A stretch of DNA of 64,000 nucleotides from Chaetoderma sp. LZ-2023a. Lineage: Eukaryota; Mollusca; Caudofoveata; Chaetodermatida; Chaetodermatidae. Location of the stretch: assembly GCA_034401795.1 (NCBI GenBank), contig CM067370.1, positions 57,519,295-57,583,294 on the forward strand, in the 5' to 3' direction. The position numbers were made by a program, and so were the translations under genes. The notes below the pieces were generated by a model. The model saw only the letters and a list, made by a program, of their open reading frames with translations, had not been told where the DNA came from and searched no databases. This document shows positions 11,224-21,480 of this stretch, piece by piece. Numbering within the stretch: position 1 is the stretch's first letter; the number at the start of each line of letters is the position of its first letter.

Positions 11224-12636
11224 CTGACAAAATAAATAGAGGTAACACTCAATTTAAACATATGAAATCTCAATCTCTAAGTAGCCACACAGGCAAACTA
11301 CTAAATACTTCAAAACTAATTTGCCTGTAAACAGTCTTGGGGTCTAGTGAACCAAATGGTCTGTGAAGCGGCGGTGGGTACGACTGTCACTCCGCAAAAG
11401 AAAACAAATGCGGGAACGTCGCTCATAGCCACTGCTGCTTCACTGTCTATTTTACATCATATGAATTTTCTAATAAATGATTATAAAATATGTGTTGATG
11501 AACAATAGGCACAATGGCCAGTGGCACTCACTCAACTGGAACCACACTATTTGAACATACTGGCAAGATCAGAAAGCTATGGTGCTTCTATCAAAGTTGG
11601 TTAAATTCGCCAAGGAAGTTCTTATAAACGATCTACTAGAACTTTCGCAATGGGTGGGGTGAATAATGAGGCCAGAGGTGATTTCTTAATTTATAAATCA
11701 ATTCCAGTGTTGAGCGATGGTTGTTTCTATTATTTTTTCAAAATATTAAGTAGGGTTCCAATTTAGCCATGGCTGGGAGAATTATTCATCTCTGAACAAA
11801 TCTGTTGGTCAAATTTTGTCAGTTAAATCCTGCACACTTAATATGGCTACTTAGATCTAAACGATTTCTTACCCATTAGATTAGTGGTGGAGTGGTGGAG
11901 TGGTGGAGTTTGGGAAAAAAAATTGTTAACGTTGCTTTTAAAGTGGATGTCCATTTAGAGGCCAAGAGAAATTAGCAAAAATCATCAATGGCTTGGGCAT
12001 GCCAGCCATAGTTTTAAAAAATTGTCTTTGCTTGGTCTGCAGATGGACATTACTCAAGATCATTGCAGAAATCATCTTTAGCCGGCTTCAACGTTCAAGT
12101 GTTAATGATTGTAGACTTAAGAAAATGATCCTCCTTTCAGCAACAGTTCAATAATTAAAAATAAACAAATAGAAATGAATACTTTATATAAATAAACTAA
12201 ATTATATTGGCAGTTGTGTCTGTTCTATGCAACAAAAAACTAGGAATCAAGCATTTAAAATCATATGGGAACACAGACACATGCAAGCACGCGCAAGCAC
12301 ACACACAAACTTTAATACACATTTTTCCAGAAATTGCACCACTTGTATCTCCACATTTTAATGTACACAGAATAGGTTTTTAAATGACATATGATTGATG
12401 TAGGTTTGTGGCTTGCAGATGCATTATATGAAAAACCTAGAGGCCTTTTTCAGAATTCCCACTCGCCTAATAGAACTGAACAGCTTGCTAAACTTGACAC
12501 AATTTCATATTTTCACAGAATACTAGCACAAGTGCAGGACAAAATATGAAATTTCAAAGAATCATCAAATTCAGCTTATCTTTTAAGAAACATGCAACAC
12601 AATTTAGCTGAAAATTAAAATGCTATCTATACTGAC
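11224..12636. other. PEX16 intron 2
   Basis: 1.4 kb between exons 3 and 2. Apart from the M1 copy at 11923-12113 and a short tandem GGAGTGGTGGAGTGGTGGAG run near 11889-11910 I see no feature and no exon. Confidence 0.6.
11923..12113. mobile_element. Small inverted-repeat element, family M1, copy 3
   Basis: Left end TTAACGTTGC and right end CAACGTTCAAGTGTTAAT are inverted. The inner part has TGGATGTCCATTTAGAGG and CTGCAGATGGACATTACTC, the degenerate counterparts of the family centre. Confidence 0.5.
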
Positions 12637-12749
12637 CACTTTGGGAACAATTCTTGTCGCCTGTTGCAAAATGGTATCATTTAGTAGTCCAATCAGCTTT
12701 GATGAGGAATAAACCAATTCTGCCAAAACCTGGCCATCCTGGAAACAAC
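12637..12749 (-). CDS. PEX16: PEX16 exon 2
   Basis: This 113-nt exon is preceded by an ATTTTAG acceptor and followed by a GTCAGT donor. The first two bases complete the glycine codon left by exon 1. It then reads CFQDGQVLAELVYSSSKL and IGLLNDTILQQATRIVPKV. This matches the PEX16 block that in other animals reads roughly RF-x-D-x-x-x-x-x-ELVYSAS-N-L-x-x-LLND-x-I-L. It ends in phase 0. The neighbouring + strand shows only shadows and a TCTG microsatellite near 12921-12940. Confidence 0.9.
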
Positions 12750-13344
12750 CTAAAATAAGTAAGACAATGAATGGTGTCAGAGATGGTTAGAGGAAAGGAA
12801 CCCAACATCAATGTAATCAACCATGTCACCTGCAGAAACTAAGCATAATTATTCAAATGTACCATATATAGTGATTGGCTTCTGACAGTTTTTAGCTCAG
12901 CTTCCTTGTCATGTAACTCATGTCTGTCTGTCTGTCTGTCCATGCATTGTAAACAATGGTGAGATGCTTTGTTATTTCTTGATGGACTGGCAGCATAGCA
13001 AATGAAGTGAGTATCATAGATAACACGTTGGTACATGTACTCAGGAATAAACCAAGTGCAATGAGACAGGGGACCAGGCAGAAAACATATACCAGGGCAT
13101 TTATACATGTAACGGTGAGTGATTTGGGTATTATTAGAAAACACTTCGGAGAGTATAAGTGCAGGAATGATCATCGGATCAGCCCCATCATTTTTTCTTG
13201 CCTTATTGACCTTCTCACTTGTGTTCCTCGATTGAGAAATGGCCATCCAGGCACCCACTGTAACACACAGATCTTTTTCTTTATTGATCAGTCTGTGGCT
13301 GGGGGCTTAGCAAAAAAGAAAACAAGAGCCATCAGAAGATGGCA

Positions 13345-13415
13345 TATTCCACACACACACACACACCCACCCACCCACCCACCCCCCCCCCCCCCCCACC
13401 CCCCCCCCACCCCCC

Positions 13416-13485
<70 letters not shown>

Positions 13486-13502
13486 ACCCCCCCCACCCCC
13501 CG
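13345..13502 (+). repeat. CA / C-rich microsatellite
   Basis: (CA)n, then CCCA repeats, then near-pure C, then (CA)n of about 60 bases, then C-rich again. Open frames spanning it on both strands (His-Thr-Pro or Cys-Val-Gly polymers) are products of the repeat. Confidence 0.95.
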
Positions 13503-13896
13503 ATCCAAACATTTCAGATAAACATACATCAAGAGTGGACATACATGTAACGTTAATTGTAAAGGACAATATTTTGGAAAAACTAAAATCAATGAAAAAC
13601 AAAATCCTGACACTGCATCTCGACTTACAGAAAGATAGATTTATAAGTGCAGGTCCTGTTTGGTTCAACTATTATGCCCGGACAAGAGAATTTTGGTGAA
13701 TTTTAAGTTTTTCAAGGGAGATAACTCAGGAAAATATGGATGAATTTCTTCAAAATAGAATCATAGCACTGCTTCTTCAAGCAATATATTCAGTGACAAA
13801 GGAATTGAGTGCTATGTTAAAAAATCATCAAGATCTGGCACGAACAAGATAATTTTATTTAATTTTAAGTATTTCAGGGGAGATAACGACCAGACA

Positions 13897-14100
13897 CCAG
13901 CCCCACCCCTAGGGTTGGTCTGTCGGTTTATTAATCACATAAACATACATATCATTCAATTGATTATCACTACTTGCTATATAAATATTTAGCGCCAGAA
14001 AAGGATTTATAATCTTGCATTTAATGCCTTCTAATGCAAGAACCACAACTCTCTACTCCAGTCCAGGTTTCTGGATGGAGTTGACTCACTTTATGTTAAT
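13897..14100 (-). mobile_element. Solo DIRS-4-type terminal remnant
   Basis: From CCCCTAGGGTTGGTCTGTC through GGTTTATTAATCACATAAAC, CATTCAATTGATTATC and AAGGATTTATAATCTTGCAT it parallels the 3' terminal repeat of DIRS-4 at 31350-31480. No coding region is attached. Confidence 0.55.
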
Positions 14101-14530
14101 CAAACAGAGACTTCTGGAATCGTAGATAAACTGTAAGAGTTGTGGTGACATCTTGAAATGATTGTCAGAGATGGAGAGGCCGACAGACTGACATACATAC
14201 ATTTTATAAAGACGCATGGATGTATAGGCATACGGATGGCACATGCATGTCTTCAAGTGGTAATGAGAACCATTAACAAGTTTCAATAGAATCACAGCCA
14301 AATTGTAGTTGTTTTGACAAGAAATGACTGGTACTGTAGTTTATGCATCGGCTTAAAGGTATTTAAAAGGGGATAACTCTGTAATGAATATTTTTTCTGG
14401 CCGTGAAAAAAGCACATGCACATCTTCCGATGATAATGACTAGATTTACCACATTTCAAAAGAATTGTAACTAAACTGTAAGAGGAGTTGCATTTATAAG
14501 GATGGAGTGACAGACGAACATACATTTGGG
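14101..14530. repeat. Diverged two-unit tandem repeat, period about 175 bp
   Basis: Landmarks GCACATGCATGTCTTC (about 14239) and GCACATGCACATCTTCC (about 14411) are followed by similar text. AAACTGTAAGAG occurs at about 14129 and again at about 14474. A GGGGATAACTC motif (14370) echoes AGGGAGATAACTC at about 13719. Non-coding. Confidence 0.5.
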
Positions 14531-14624
14531 ACAGACTAAACGAAATCTAGGATTTCTTTTTTCACGAGAGAGTTGATACTTACCTCCCTAATACTTATTG
14601 ATATTGCTAAATATCGGCTTTCAC

Positions 14625-14752
14625 TCAATAAACACTCAGCTTAAAACAGTTAGGTGCCCCTACTGGGCAGGGAGTCAGAGTGTAGTTTGGCGGATGCCAG
14701 CCCCACCACCACGCATGCGCAGACTAGCACTTCCTCTGACTAATTTATTGGC
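14625..14752 (+). repeat. DIRS-1 inverted repeat, 3' copy
   Basis: Complementary to 21352-21480 from TCAATAAACACTCAG through CTAATTTATTGGC with a few mismatches. It contains GGTGCCCCTACTGGGCAGG and GCGCATGCGC-type core (ACGCATGCGCAG). The 3' terminus extends outward a further 87 bp to about 14538. Confidence 0.9.
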
Positions 14753-14821
14753 TGATACACATGCAACTATTAAGAGCCTGAAGACCGAGCCTCTGTGGGG
14801 TAGAGAGGCCGGGTCCGTATC

Positions 14822-14935
14822 TAGGGAGGTAAGTATCAACTCTCTCGTGAAAAAAGAAATCCTAGATTTCGTTTATTTCACTTCAAGAGTATACTTACCT
14901 CCCTAATACTTATTGATATTGCCAGAATTCGACAG
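14822..14935 (-). repeat. DIRS-1 internal complementary region
   Basis: The first half (to about 14873) is the reverse complement of the element's 3' end at 14538-14590. The second half, from ATTTCACTTCAAGAG, predicts the sequence of the 5' end. In DIRS1 this region is thought to guide formation of circular cDNA (family knowledge). Confidence 0.85.
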
Positions 14936-15453
14936 GGAATTCGGCCGGAGGGAGGCGAGGTCAAAAGACCAGCTCATCCCTATACGCTTTTCTGCGTTTA
15001 AGGCACTTAAACTTCTGAAACTGTGTGAAAACACAGTCAGGATTTGACCAACCATCGGATAACACAACCGATGTAAGAGAGATGACCGAATGTCATATGC
15101 GCTCCCCCCCCTTCTTGGGAGGAAGACTCGAATGACCTCAATGTCCCATACACTTCTCTACGTACAAGTGCCATGTACTACAGGACAGAGACGAAAAAAC
15201 TCCATTTTCGTATACTCTCAATAATGAACCACATAAACACACAAACCATCATCATGCTAATAACAACAGGTAACGTGACAATACAATCAACAATGGACAA
15301 CACATGAACAAGACTGACCTTGTTGAACTTGGGTGCTGACATCATCTTCCCAGTGGTGAAGACTGATGCAGTGCCAAAAAAGTGGTTGTTTCCAATAATT
15401 AATTGTGAAATATATAAGCAATGAGGAAACCTCATCAAATAATGTACACCTAG

Positions 15454-16600
15454 TTATTTTTTCAAAATCGACAAGGCGAGAGGATTAGAGGTGTCACGGA
15501 GATAATGGTCTGTAAAACTTGACTCACAGTGCCACTGAGCAACCGACATAATGTCATCCACATGGACCCCATTAAATAGGGCAGTGGATGTCACTACGCC
15601 GCGGACACTGTGAGCCTTGGCCACGTCAACCTGCTTCCCGGTGGCGGATTTATGACAAAACTGAATACATTCTACAATCCACCTGGAAATGGTGTCCTTC
15701 GACGCCCTGCCATGGGGTTCAATATATGACAACCATAACGCTGACTGGTCGGTGCGCCACTCCGTTGTTTGTACCGGAGCAGCGCCCTGACGGGACACCA
15801 TGCTTTAGAATTAGGATCATATCTAGTTAAAGCTGGCAAAACAATAGGTTGACCTGGATATTTCAAAGACTGATTCTTAGCCAAGAAATTAATCCTAGGT
15901 AGCAGCTTAAGGCCTTCCCCTGTAACCACAAAATGGTCATCCTCGGCTGATAAGGCATGAATTTCACTCCTATGCCTAGCCGAGGCCGCAGCAATTAAAA
16001 ATACAGTTTTAAGAGTTAATAGTTTCATAGAAATGGAACTAAGTGGTTCAAAAGGCTTATCACCTAGTACTTGAAGCACTAGCGATAAACTCCAAGACGG
16101 AATCACCGGGGATTCCTTGGTCTTAGATTGCCCATGCCTTTAATTAATACATTTAATGTACTTACTTCATTACTTCCCCTCTTAGCCAAGCAAGGAATAA
16201 GAGACATTAAAGCTGACTTATAACCAGCAATAGAGTTAGGCTTGAGGCTATAGGCATCATACAGGTGACAGAGGAAATCAGCTACTTCCTGAATAGATGA
16301 ATCCATTGGATCAATAAATCTTTTTGAGCACCACTCTACAAATCTGTTGATTTTATAATTATATGCTCTGGAGGTTGACCCCCTCCTGGCTTTGGCCATA
16401 AACATGGCTGCTTGCTCAGAAAAGCCCCCCTTAATTCTAGATTCCTTGACAACATCCACGCAGTCAATCGGAACATTGACGGATTGTTGTGAAGGGCCTT
16501 GCCCTGGAAGATAATGTCGTCCATCAGAGGCAGAGGAACCGGATTGCAGACCAGAAGGTCCAGCAGATCCGTATACCACGATCGGCTTGGCCAATCCGGG
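15454..16600 (-). pseudogene. DIRS-1 tyrosine recombinase (two frameshifts)
   Basis: Catalyses cDNA circle integration in place of a DDE integrase. The N-terminal SAM-like part (SRAYNYKINRFVEWC.., ADFLCHLYDAYSLKPNSIAGYKSAL) is in the frame ending at 16103. The catalytic part starts at about 16106 in another frame with IPSWSLSLV and SARHRSEIHAL (first Arg, about 15955-15985). The end is in a third frame, with AHSVRG (HxxR, about 15598-15620), QWHCESSF and TDHYLRD (nucleophile Tyr, about 15500). All active-site residues are therefore present but split by frameshifts near 16107 and 15735. The N-terminus overlaps the RNase H frame, a usual DIRS arrangement. Confidence 0.85.
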
Positions 16601-17095
16601 GCGATCAGAAGCACTTGGCACTCCTCCTGTCTGATTTTCTGAAGAACTTTTGGAATCAGGATTGCTGGAGGGAATGCGTATGCATACATTCCCGCCCAGC
16701 TGATAGCTAACGCATCTGTTGCGAAAGCGCTTGGATCTGGAATCGGAGAGACGTACGTCGCCATCTTCGCATTCCTCTTCGTTGCGAACAAATCGATGTT
16801 GGGCTTCCCCCAATGGTCGAACAGACAATCCGCCACACATTGATTTAGTTGCCATTCCGTGGGTAAAACACTCATCCTTCGGCTCAATGAGTCTGCTAGC
16901 AGATTTAACCTTCCCGGAATATGAACTGCTTTCATGGTAATCCTGTGATCCAGGCACCAACAAAGCAGTCTCCATGTCATCATACAGAGACTGGGCGACT
17001 TCGTTCCGCCCTGGCGGTTTATGTAAGTCACTACAGTTGAGTTGTCTGAACGAATAAGAACAATCTTGCCCTGAACTTTCTGTAAGAAATGTTCC
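16336..17095 (-). pseudogene. DIRS-1 RNase H and DIRS-specific downstream domain
   Basis: This frame continues the RNase H of the gag-RT reading frame after a one-base shift near 17090. It begins KIVLIRSDNSTVVTYINRQG, then HIPGRLNLLADSLSR, which carry RNase H acidic residues. The block WGKPNIDLFATKRNAK, YVSPIPDPSA, YAFPPAILIPKVL and LLIAPDWPSRSWYTDLLDLL is diagnostic of DIRS/PAT-type elements. The frame runs on to 16336 and overlaps the recombinase start. I see no adenine-methylase motif (DPPY/DPPW) in this element. Confidence 0.85.
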
Positions 17096-20000
17096 AGGCC
17101 AGGACTACTGCTCTTAATTCCAGTAGATTTATATGTTCCTTTGACTGATCCAGATCCCACAGCCCTGATATTGTGGACTCTTCCAGGCAAGCTCCCCAAC
17201 CCTCCATCGATGCATCTGTATACACAGTCACCTGAGGGTGGGGAGGGGTTAGCAAAACCCCCAACTGGAGATTCTCTGTCTTCAACCACCATTGCAGGTG
17301 GTGAATTAGAGGCGCCAACACTGACACAATCGAGTCCAGTGAACCTGTACTCTGGGTCCATTGTGTCATGAGAAAAAGCTGGATCGGCCGCCTGCGTAAG
17401 GCGGCCTGAGGAATGATTGGTTCCAATGAAACCATCAACCTCAGCATTCTCAAGTAAACCCGTGCCAGGACATGACGACTGTCGCACACTGACTGAATTA
17501 CTGAGATGAGTTTCTGAACTCTCTCCTGAGTAGGATAAACATATTCTGTCTCTAGATCGAAGAACATCCCCAGGTAAACAAACTTCTGGGATGGAGTCAG
17601 CTCTGATTTTTGAAAATTTATCATCCAGCCTAAATCCGTGAGCGTTTTCAAAACAATCTCCAGATTGGTCAATAAACTTTCCTGGGTGTGTGCTTTTAAC
17701 AGCCAGTCATCTATGTACGTGTGGACTGCTATGCTTCTCCTGCGGAGGTATGCTGTGATCGCAAGAACCACACGGGTGAAAACTCGAGGAGCGGTGGAAA
17801 TTCCGAAGGGTAACACCCTGAATTCCCACTGTCTGCCCTGGAATGCAAATCTCAGGAAGCGACGGAAACTCCTCGCTATGGGAATGTGGAAATAAGCATC
17901 CTTCAAATCTATTGAAGCTGTCCACATTCCCTTCTCTAACCCCGCCAACACCGAGCGCACAGTCTCCATCTTGAAACTGGGCGTCTCTATGAACTTGTTC
18001 AACGGCTTGAGGTTGAGAATTGGTCTCCACCCTCCGGTGGTTTTTGTTACCAAGAACACGGTTGAATAGAAGCCCTGACACTTTTGTGCCGGCTGAATAG
18101 CTCCTTTTAGTATGAGGGAATTTATCTCCTCCTCGATACACAACCTTTGCTCTGGATCTCTCGGATTTGGAGTCCAGACCGGCACTAGAGACAGTCGCGA
18201 TGGCGGGCCTGTCATCCAATCGGGATGATACCCGACTGAAAGCCATCGCAAGACTAAACGGTCCTGAGTCAACCGTTCCCACTCTTGCTTGTGGTCGGCT
18301 AGCCGGCCTCCCACCGGTCCACCTAGGGAGAGAGGTGGACATAAGGAGTGCAAGAGTGGCACTGTCTCCTTTGCCAGAAACACCGGAGTGGTTCTCACCG
18401 CGGTAACCGGCCCATCAGGCACGATTACCACGCCCAGATCCTCGCGTGCGCCATGCCCAGCACCGCGCGCACCTCGGTGCGCGGGTGGCTGCCTGGCTGA
18501 CTGCGCCTGAGGAGCCTGCGCCCCCCTCACTGCATGCCGAATCGCACGCGGCCGAGGCCGACGCTGCGATGGTGGTTGGCCTCTAACCTGGCCACCTCCA
18601 CCTCGAGCCTGCAGGGGACGATACGCAGGGGGTGCGGCGCGAATGCGCTCCCGACGGAGCACTTCAAACTGCTCGCGCAGCGCCCTCTGGTTACTGACCA
18701 GAGTAACCGTCTCCTGGAGGTGTCTACATCCCTCACCTCCAAAGAGACCAGGACCTGTCATAGGCATACGCAGTAGCCTATTGTACAGGTCCTGGGACGG
18801 GCACAGATTGTCCAAGGCAAACGTGCGTCTTGCCCGGACACTCCTAGTCACCGCCCGAGTCATGCAGTCCAGAGCCAGGTTGATACCATCCTGGATGGCT
18901 CTCTGGACTGTGACCGGGCTCGGCTGGCGTGATGCGGATGCCGTTACTACCCCCTGTAACAGCTGGGAGACGTGGGACAGAGCGGCAATCGAAGCTCTCC
19001 CACTCTCCTCCGCATCACGCAACGCGGCATTTGCCAAACGCAACACGTTCGAACACAAGACTCCCGTGTCAGAACGGGAGCCTGGCCGCGCATCCTCACC
19101 CAAAGCCGCGCGGTCATCCATGCTCGGCTTGGGTACCACACCGTACCTCTGGTAATCCAGGGGCACGATGCGGCAACGCCGGCCCACCTCGCGAGGGGCC
19201 TTCGCGAGACGCCCATTTGCCTTAATGGACGTCTCCGCCGCCTCGAACATGTCAACGACATGCTCTGCCAGCGGCAGAGATGGCATCGCGTTAGCAGTAG
19301 CCTTACCAGCTAACCACGGCCTGTGGTCACGCTGGCTAGCCGACTGCTCCACGGGCAGACCTGGCCTAACACTTACCAGCCACTGGCAAGCGTCAGACCA
19401 ATCCTCTTCCGTGGCTAGCTGCGAGCGCTCTACAAGACGGGGGCCTTCGTCTTCCTCCTGAGCGCAAGCAGCAGAGCTTGACGGCGGATATGCTGATAAC
19501 CCTGGCAAGCCAGGGAAAGCATGCGGGCCCGAAAGAACAGGCATGCTAATCTCACTGGCCTGACCAGGAGCAGGCGCTGTGGTAGAGCGCGGGGCAGATA
19601 CCGCGCCACCACAGCCCTGGCCAGCACCAGCGACACTCTCGGCAAGCCGAGGTATGCGGTAACGCTGGCCATCAGCAGCGCCCAGGGCCACCTTCTGAAC
19701 CGCGAACTCTACTCCTGCGTGAGTAGAGCCATGGACTATGTCGCCTGTATTCCCCGCGAGGGGTGCACAGACGTCATAATCCATGGTCACGTCCTCAGAC
19801 GGCGACCCTAACAGGTAATCCTCTTCCTCCTGGCCAGAAAGATTAGACTCCGGGTCAGCAAAGAGAGCTAAACCGGACTGGCCAGGAAAAGTGCCATAGG
19901 AGGTACTGGCACCCGCGGCGTGCGGATACCCCTGGACTGATAAGCAGCCCGCGGGTTCCAGCGACAGCCGTCCACGACCCCTCGGCGCGGCACCAAGCCT

Positions 20001-20345
20001 GCTGCCAGGGTCGTGGAACGCCCCCTCTAATGGGGCCACCTCTGAATCTTCGAACAACGCAAACGGCCTACGGAAAGGTGATTCAGAGGTGGGGATTACC
20101 TGCTCCGAAGCAGATGATGAGGCCAACAAAGGATTTGGTCCAGGAAGCATGCCACGAAGCAACTCTGGAACCAAATCCTTTATTGTCCTCTTCATCTCTC
20201 CCAACATCTCACTACGGAAGGCCTCCATGTCCACCGCGGATGAGGCCTTCCTCTTACCCTTCTTACTCACACCCTCTCTTTTCTGCTTCTTCTTCTCCTC
20301 CTCCACCACCTTGTCCCTCGCCTGTAAGCACAAGAATTCGGACAT
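17031..20345 (-). CDS. DIRS-1 gag-reverse transcriptase polyprotein (1104 aa frame)
   Basis: Long open frame. Residues about 1-45 are Lys/Glu-rich; a KRTIKDLVPELLRGMLPG segment follows. Residues about 100-600 are gag-like, with EEDYLLG, EEDWSDACQWLV, VQRAIQDGINLALDCMTR and MPMTGPGLFGGEGC. An Arg/Gln-rich stretch (about 600-670) may bind RNA. RT starts near 700. ILNLKPLNKF is near 785, SIDLKDAYFHIP near 805-820 carries the first catalytic Asp, and YIDDWLL near 876 carries the other two. RNase H begins with YTDASMEGWG near 1040 and is cut by a frameshift at about 17090, so the last 20 residues are spurious. The first codons may be intron: a TGCTTACAG acceptor lies at about 20318. Confidence 0.88.
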   Translation of the reverse strand: MSEFLCLQARDKVVEEEKKKQKREGVSKKGKRKASSAVDMEAFRSEMLGEMKRTIKDLVPELLRGMLPGPNPLLASSSASEQVIPTSESPFRRPFALFEDSEVAPLEGAFHDPGSRLGAAPRGRGRLSLEPAGCLSVQGYPHAAGASTSYGTFPGQSGLALFADPESNLSGQEEEDYLLGSPSEDVTMDYDVCAPLAGNTGDIVHGSTHAGVEFAVQKVALGAADGQRYRIPRLAESVAGAGQGCGGAVSAPRSTTAPAPGQASEISMPVLSGPHAFPGLPGLSAYPPSSSAACAQEEDEGPRLVERSQLATEEDWSDACQWLVSVRPGLPVEQSASQRDHRPWLAGKATANAMPSLPLAEHVVDMFEAAETSIKANGRLAKAPREVGRRCRIVPLDYQRYGVVPKPSMDDRAALGEDARPGSRSDTGVLCSNVLRLANAALRDAEESGRASIAALSHVSQLLQGVVTASASRQPSPVTVQRAIQDGINLALDCMTRAVTRSVRARRTFALDNLCPSQDLYNRLLRMPMTGPGLFGGEGCRHLQETVTLVSNQRALREQFEVLRRERIRAAPPAYRPLQARGGGGQVRGQPPSQRRPRPRAIRHAVRGAQAPQAQSARQPPAHRGARGAGHGAREDLGVVIVPDGPVTAVRTTPVFLAKETVPLLHSLCPPLSLGGPVGGRLADHKQEWERLTQDRLVLRWLSVGYHPDWMTGPPSRLSLVPVWTPNPRDPEQRLCIEEEINSLILKGAIQPAQKCQGFYSTVFLVTKTTGGWRPILNLKPLNKFIETPSFKMETVRSVLAGLEKGMWTASIDLKDAYFHIPIARSFRRFLRFAFQGRQWEFRVLPFGISTAPRVFTRVVLAITAYLRRRSIAVHTYIDDWLLKAHTQESLLTNLEIVLKTLTDLGWMINFQKSELTPSQKFVYLGMFFDLETEYVYPTQERVQKLISVIQSVCDSRHVLARVYLRMLRLMVSLEPIIPQAALRRRPIQLFLMTQWTQSTGSLDSIVSVLAPLIHHLQWWLKTENLQLGVLLTPPHPQVTVYTDASMEGWGACLEESTISGLWDLDQSKEHINLLELRAVVLAWNISYRKFRARLFLFVQTTQL

Positions 20346-21351
20346 TAGTTCGCCCCCCCCCCCCTCCAGTGCTTACATATCTCGCAATTAATCAAGGGAC
20401 CACAGGGACTACACTGATAGCAGAGATGCAGAACAAACTTTTCCTTTAAGAAACATCCACAGGACGAGCAACCAGGTCTCTGAAACAGGCCAAAGGACGA
20501 GGACAATGAGCAAAATAGTTAAGCTTAGAAACTCAAACTAACCAATCATCTGAAACCAGCGTTGGACAAAACTTTAATTGTTAATAAAGATCAAGGCTGA
20601 TTATGACGTCATTAATCCCATGACAGGAAAAAAATCGATCCATAACAAACATCCAAGTGCAAGGACGAATTGTATCCATAACCAGAACATCTACAGAATG
20701 GACATTCCGACTACACAACCATCAGATACATACTGATAACAATGGCAAATACAGTTAATTTTTTCTTAAATAATTAACATCACCTCATATCAATAATTAG
20801 ATACCTGACACCTTGTATAGACAAACCATTCAACGTGATGACCTGGAGCACTCCACCAAGACTACGCCTCCTAACACTCTCCACCTTAGGGGAAGGAGTT
20901 GGATAAAGAGGGCAGTGAGAAGACCTTTATACTAGGCCTCCGACTCACTGAACACAAAAGATTTTGGTTAGATAACCTAACAGTATTAGTAGGAAATGGA
21001 ACCATGGTGGAGAGAAACAAACCCTCTGATGCTGTGATGTCCATTACATATCCTCACAAAGACCTGTGGACATAAACACAAAGAGAGATTAGTATTATAT
21101 AGCACCTAGTTGAAATAAACCAACTAAACAAGGCGCTTATCACGGTAAACGCGAGTCCCGGAAACACATTACACCGGGTAAAACTCGCTAAATCTTAATA
21201 GAAGTCACCTGATGGATAGGTCCTGGGCCGTCCTCCGGTGAAGCAACTCTCTCAGGCATTCCAAACAGGCTTGAAACTTCTACTAAACAGTCTAAATCGA
21301 CTTAAAAATGAGTAGAAAAGCGCAAAGCACAAAAACATGTGTTTACTCTCT
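20346..21351 (-). other. DIRS-1 untranslated leader
   Basis: 1.0 kb between gag-RT and the 5' inverted repeat. A C13 tract (20351-20363; G-tract in element sense) lies immediately before the gag start. No coding content was recognised. Confidence 0.6.
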
Positions 21352-21480
21352 GCCAATAAATTAGCAAAGAGGAAGTGCTAGTCTGCGCATGCGCGGTGGT
21401 GGGGGTGGCATCCGCCAGACTACACTCTGACTCCCTGCCCAGTAGGGGCACCTAACTGTTTTAATCTGAGTGTTTATTGA
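21352..21480 (-). repeat. DIRS-1 inverted repeat, 5' copy (outer end missing)
   Basis: Complementary to 14625-14752. It stops at TGTTTATTGA|TACTTTG, whereas the internal complementary region predicts about 80 more bases ending ...AGTATACTCTTGAAGTGAAAT. The 5' end is therefore truncated or recombined. Confidence 0.8.

Larger units (their letters stand above)
14538..21480 (-). mobile_element. DIRS-1: near full-length DIRS1-like retrotransposon
   Basis: The 6.9-kb element reads on the minus strand: truncated 5' inverted repeat, leader, gag-RT, RNase H with its downstream conserved domain, tyrosine recombinase, internal complementary region, 3' inverted repeat. This is the DIRS1 plan: inverted termini plus an internal complementary region and a tyrosine recombinase instead of an integrase. 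At least three frameshifts lie in the coding part. It lies in PEX16 intron 1, same strand as the gene. The right end abuts LINE A. Confidence 0.93.

Noticed and set aside
13007-13699. Long open frames across the CA/C-rich repeat on both strands (up to 230 codons)
   Set aside because: The frames are stop-free only because of the microsatellite; flanking residues match nothing and each strand gives a different polymer.
16100-17095. Dam-like methylase expected in some DIRS1-like elements
   Set aside because: No DPPY/DPPW-type motif seen; the block after RNase H is the usual DIRS/PAT domain with LFAT, PDP and LIAPxWP.
18643-19155. 170-codon + strand frame opposite DIRS-1 gag-RT
   Set aside because: Antisense shadow of a confirmed coding frame; composition is Arg/Thr-rich as expected from the complement.
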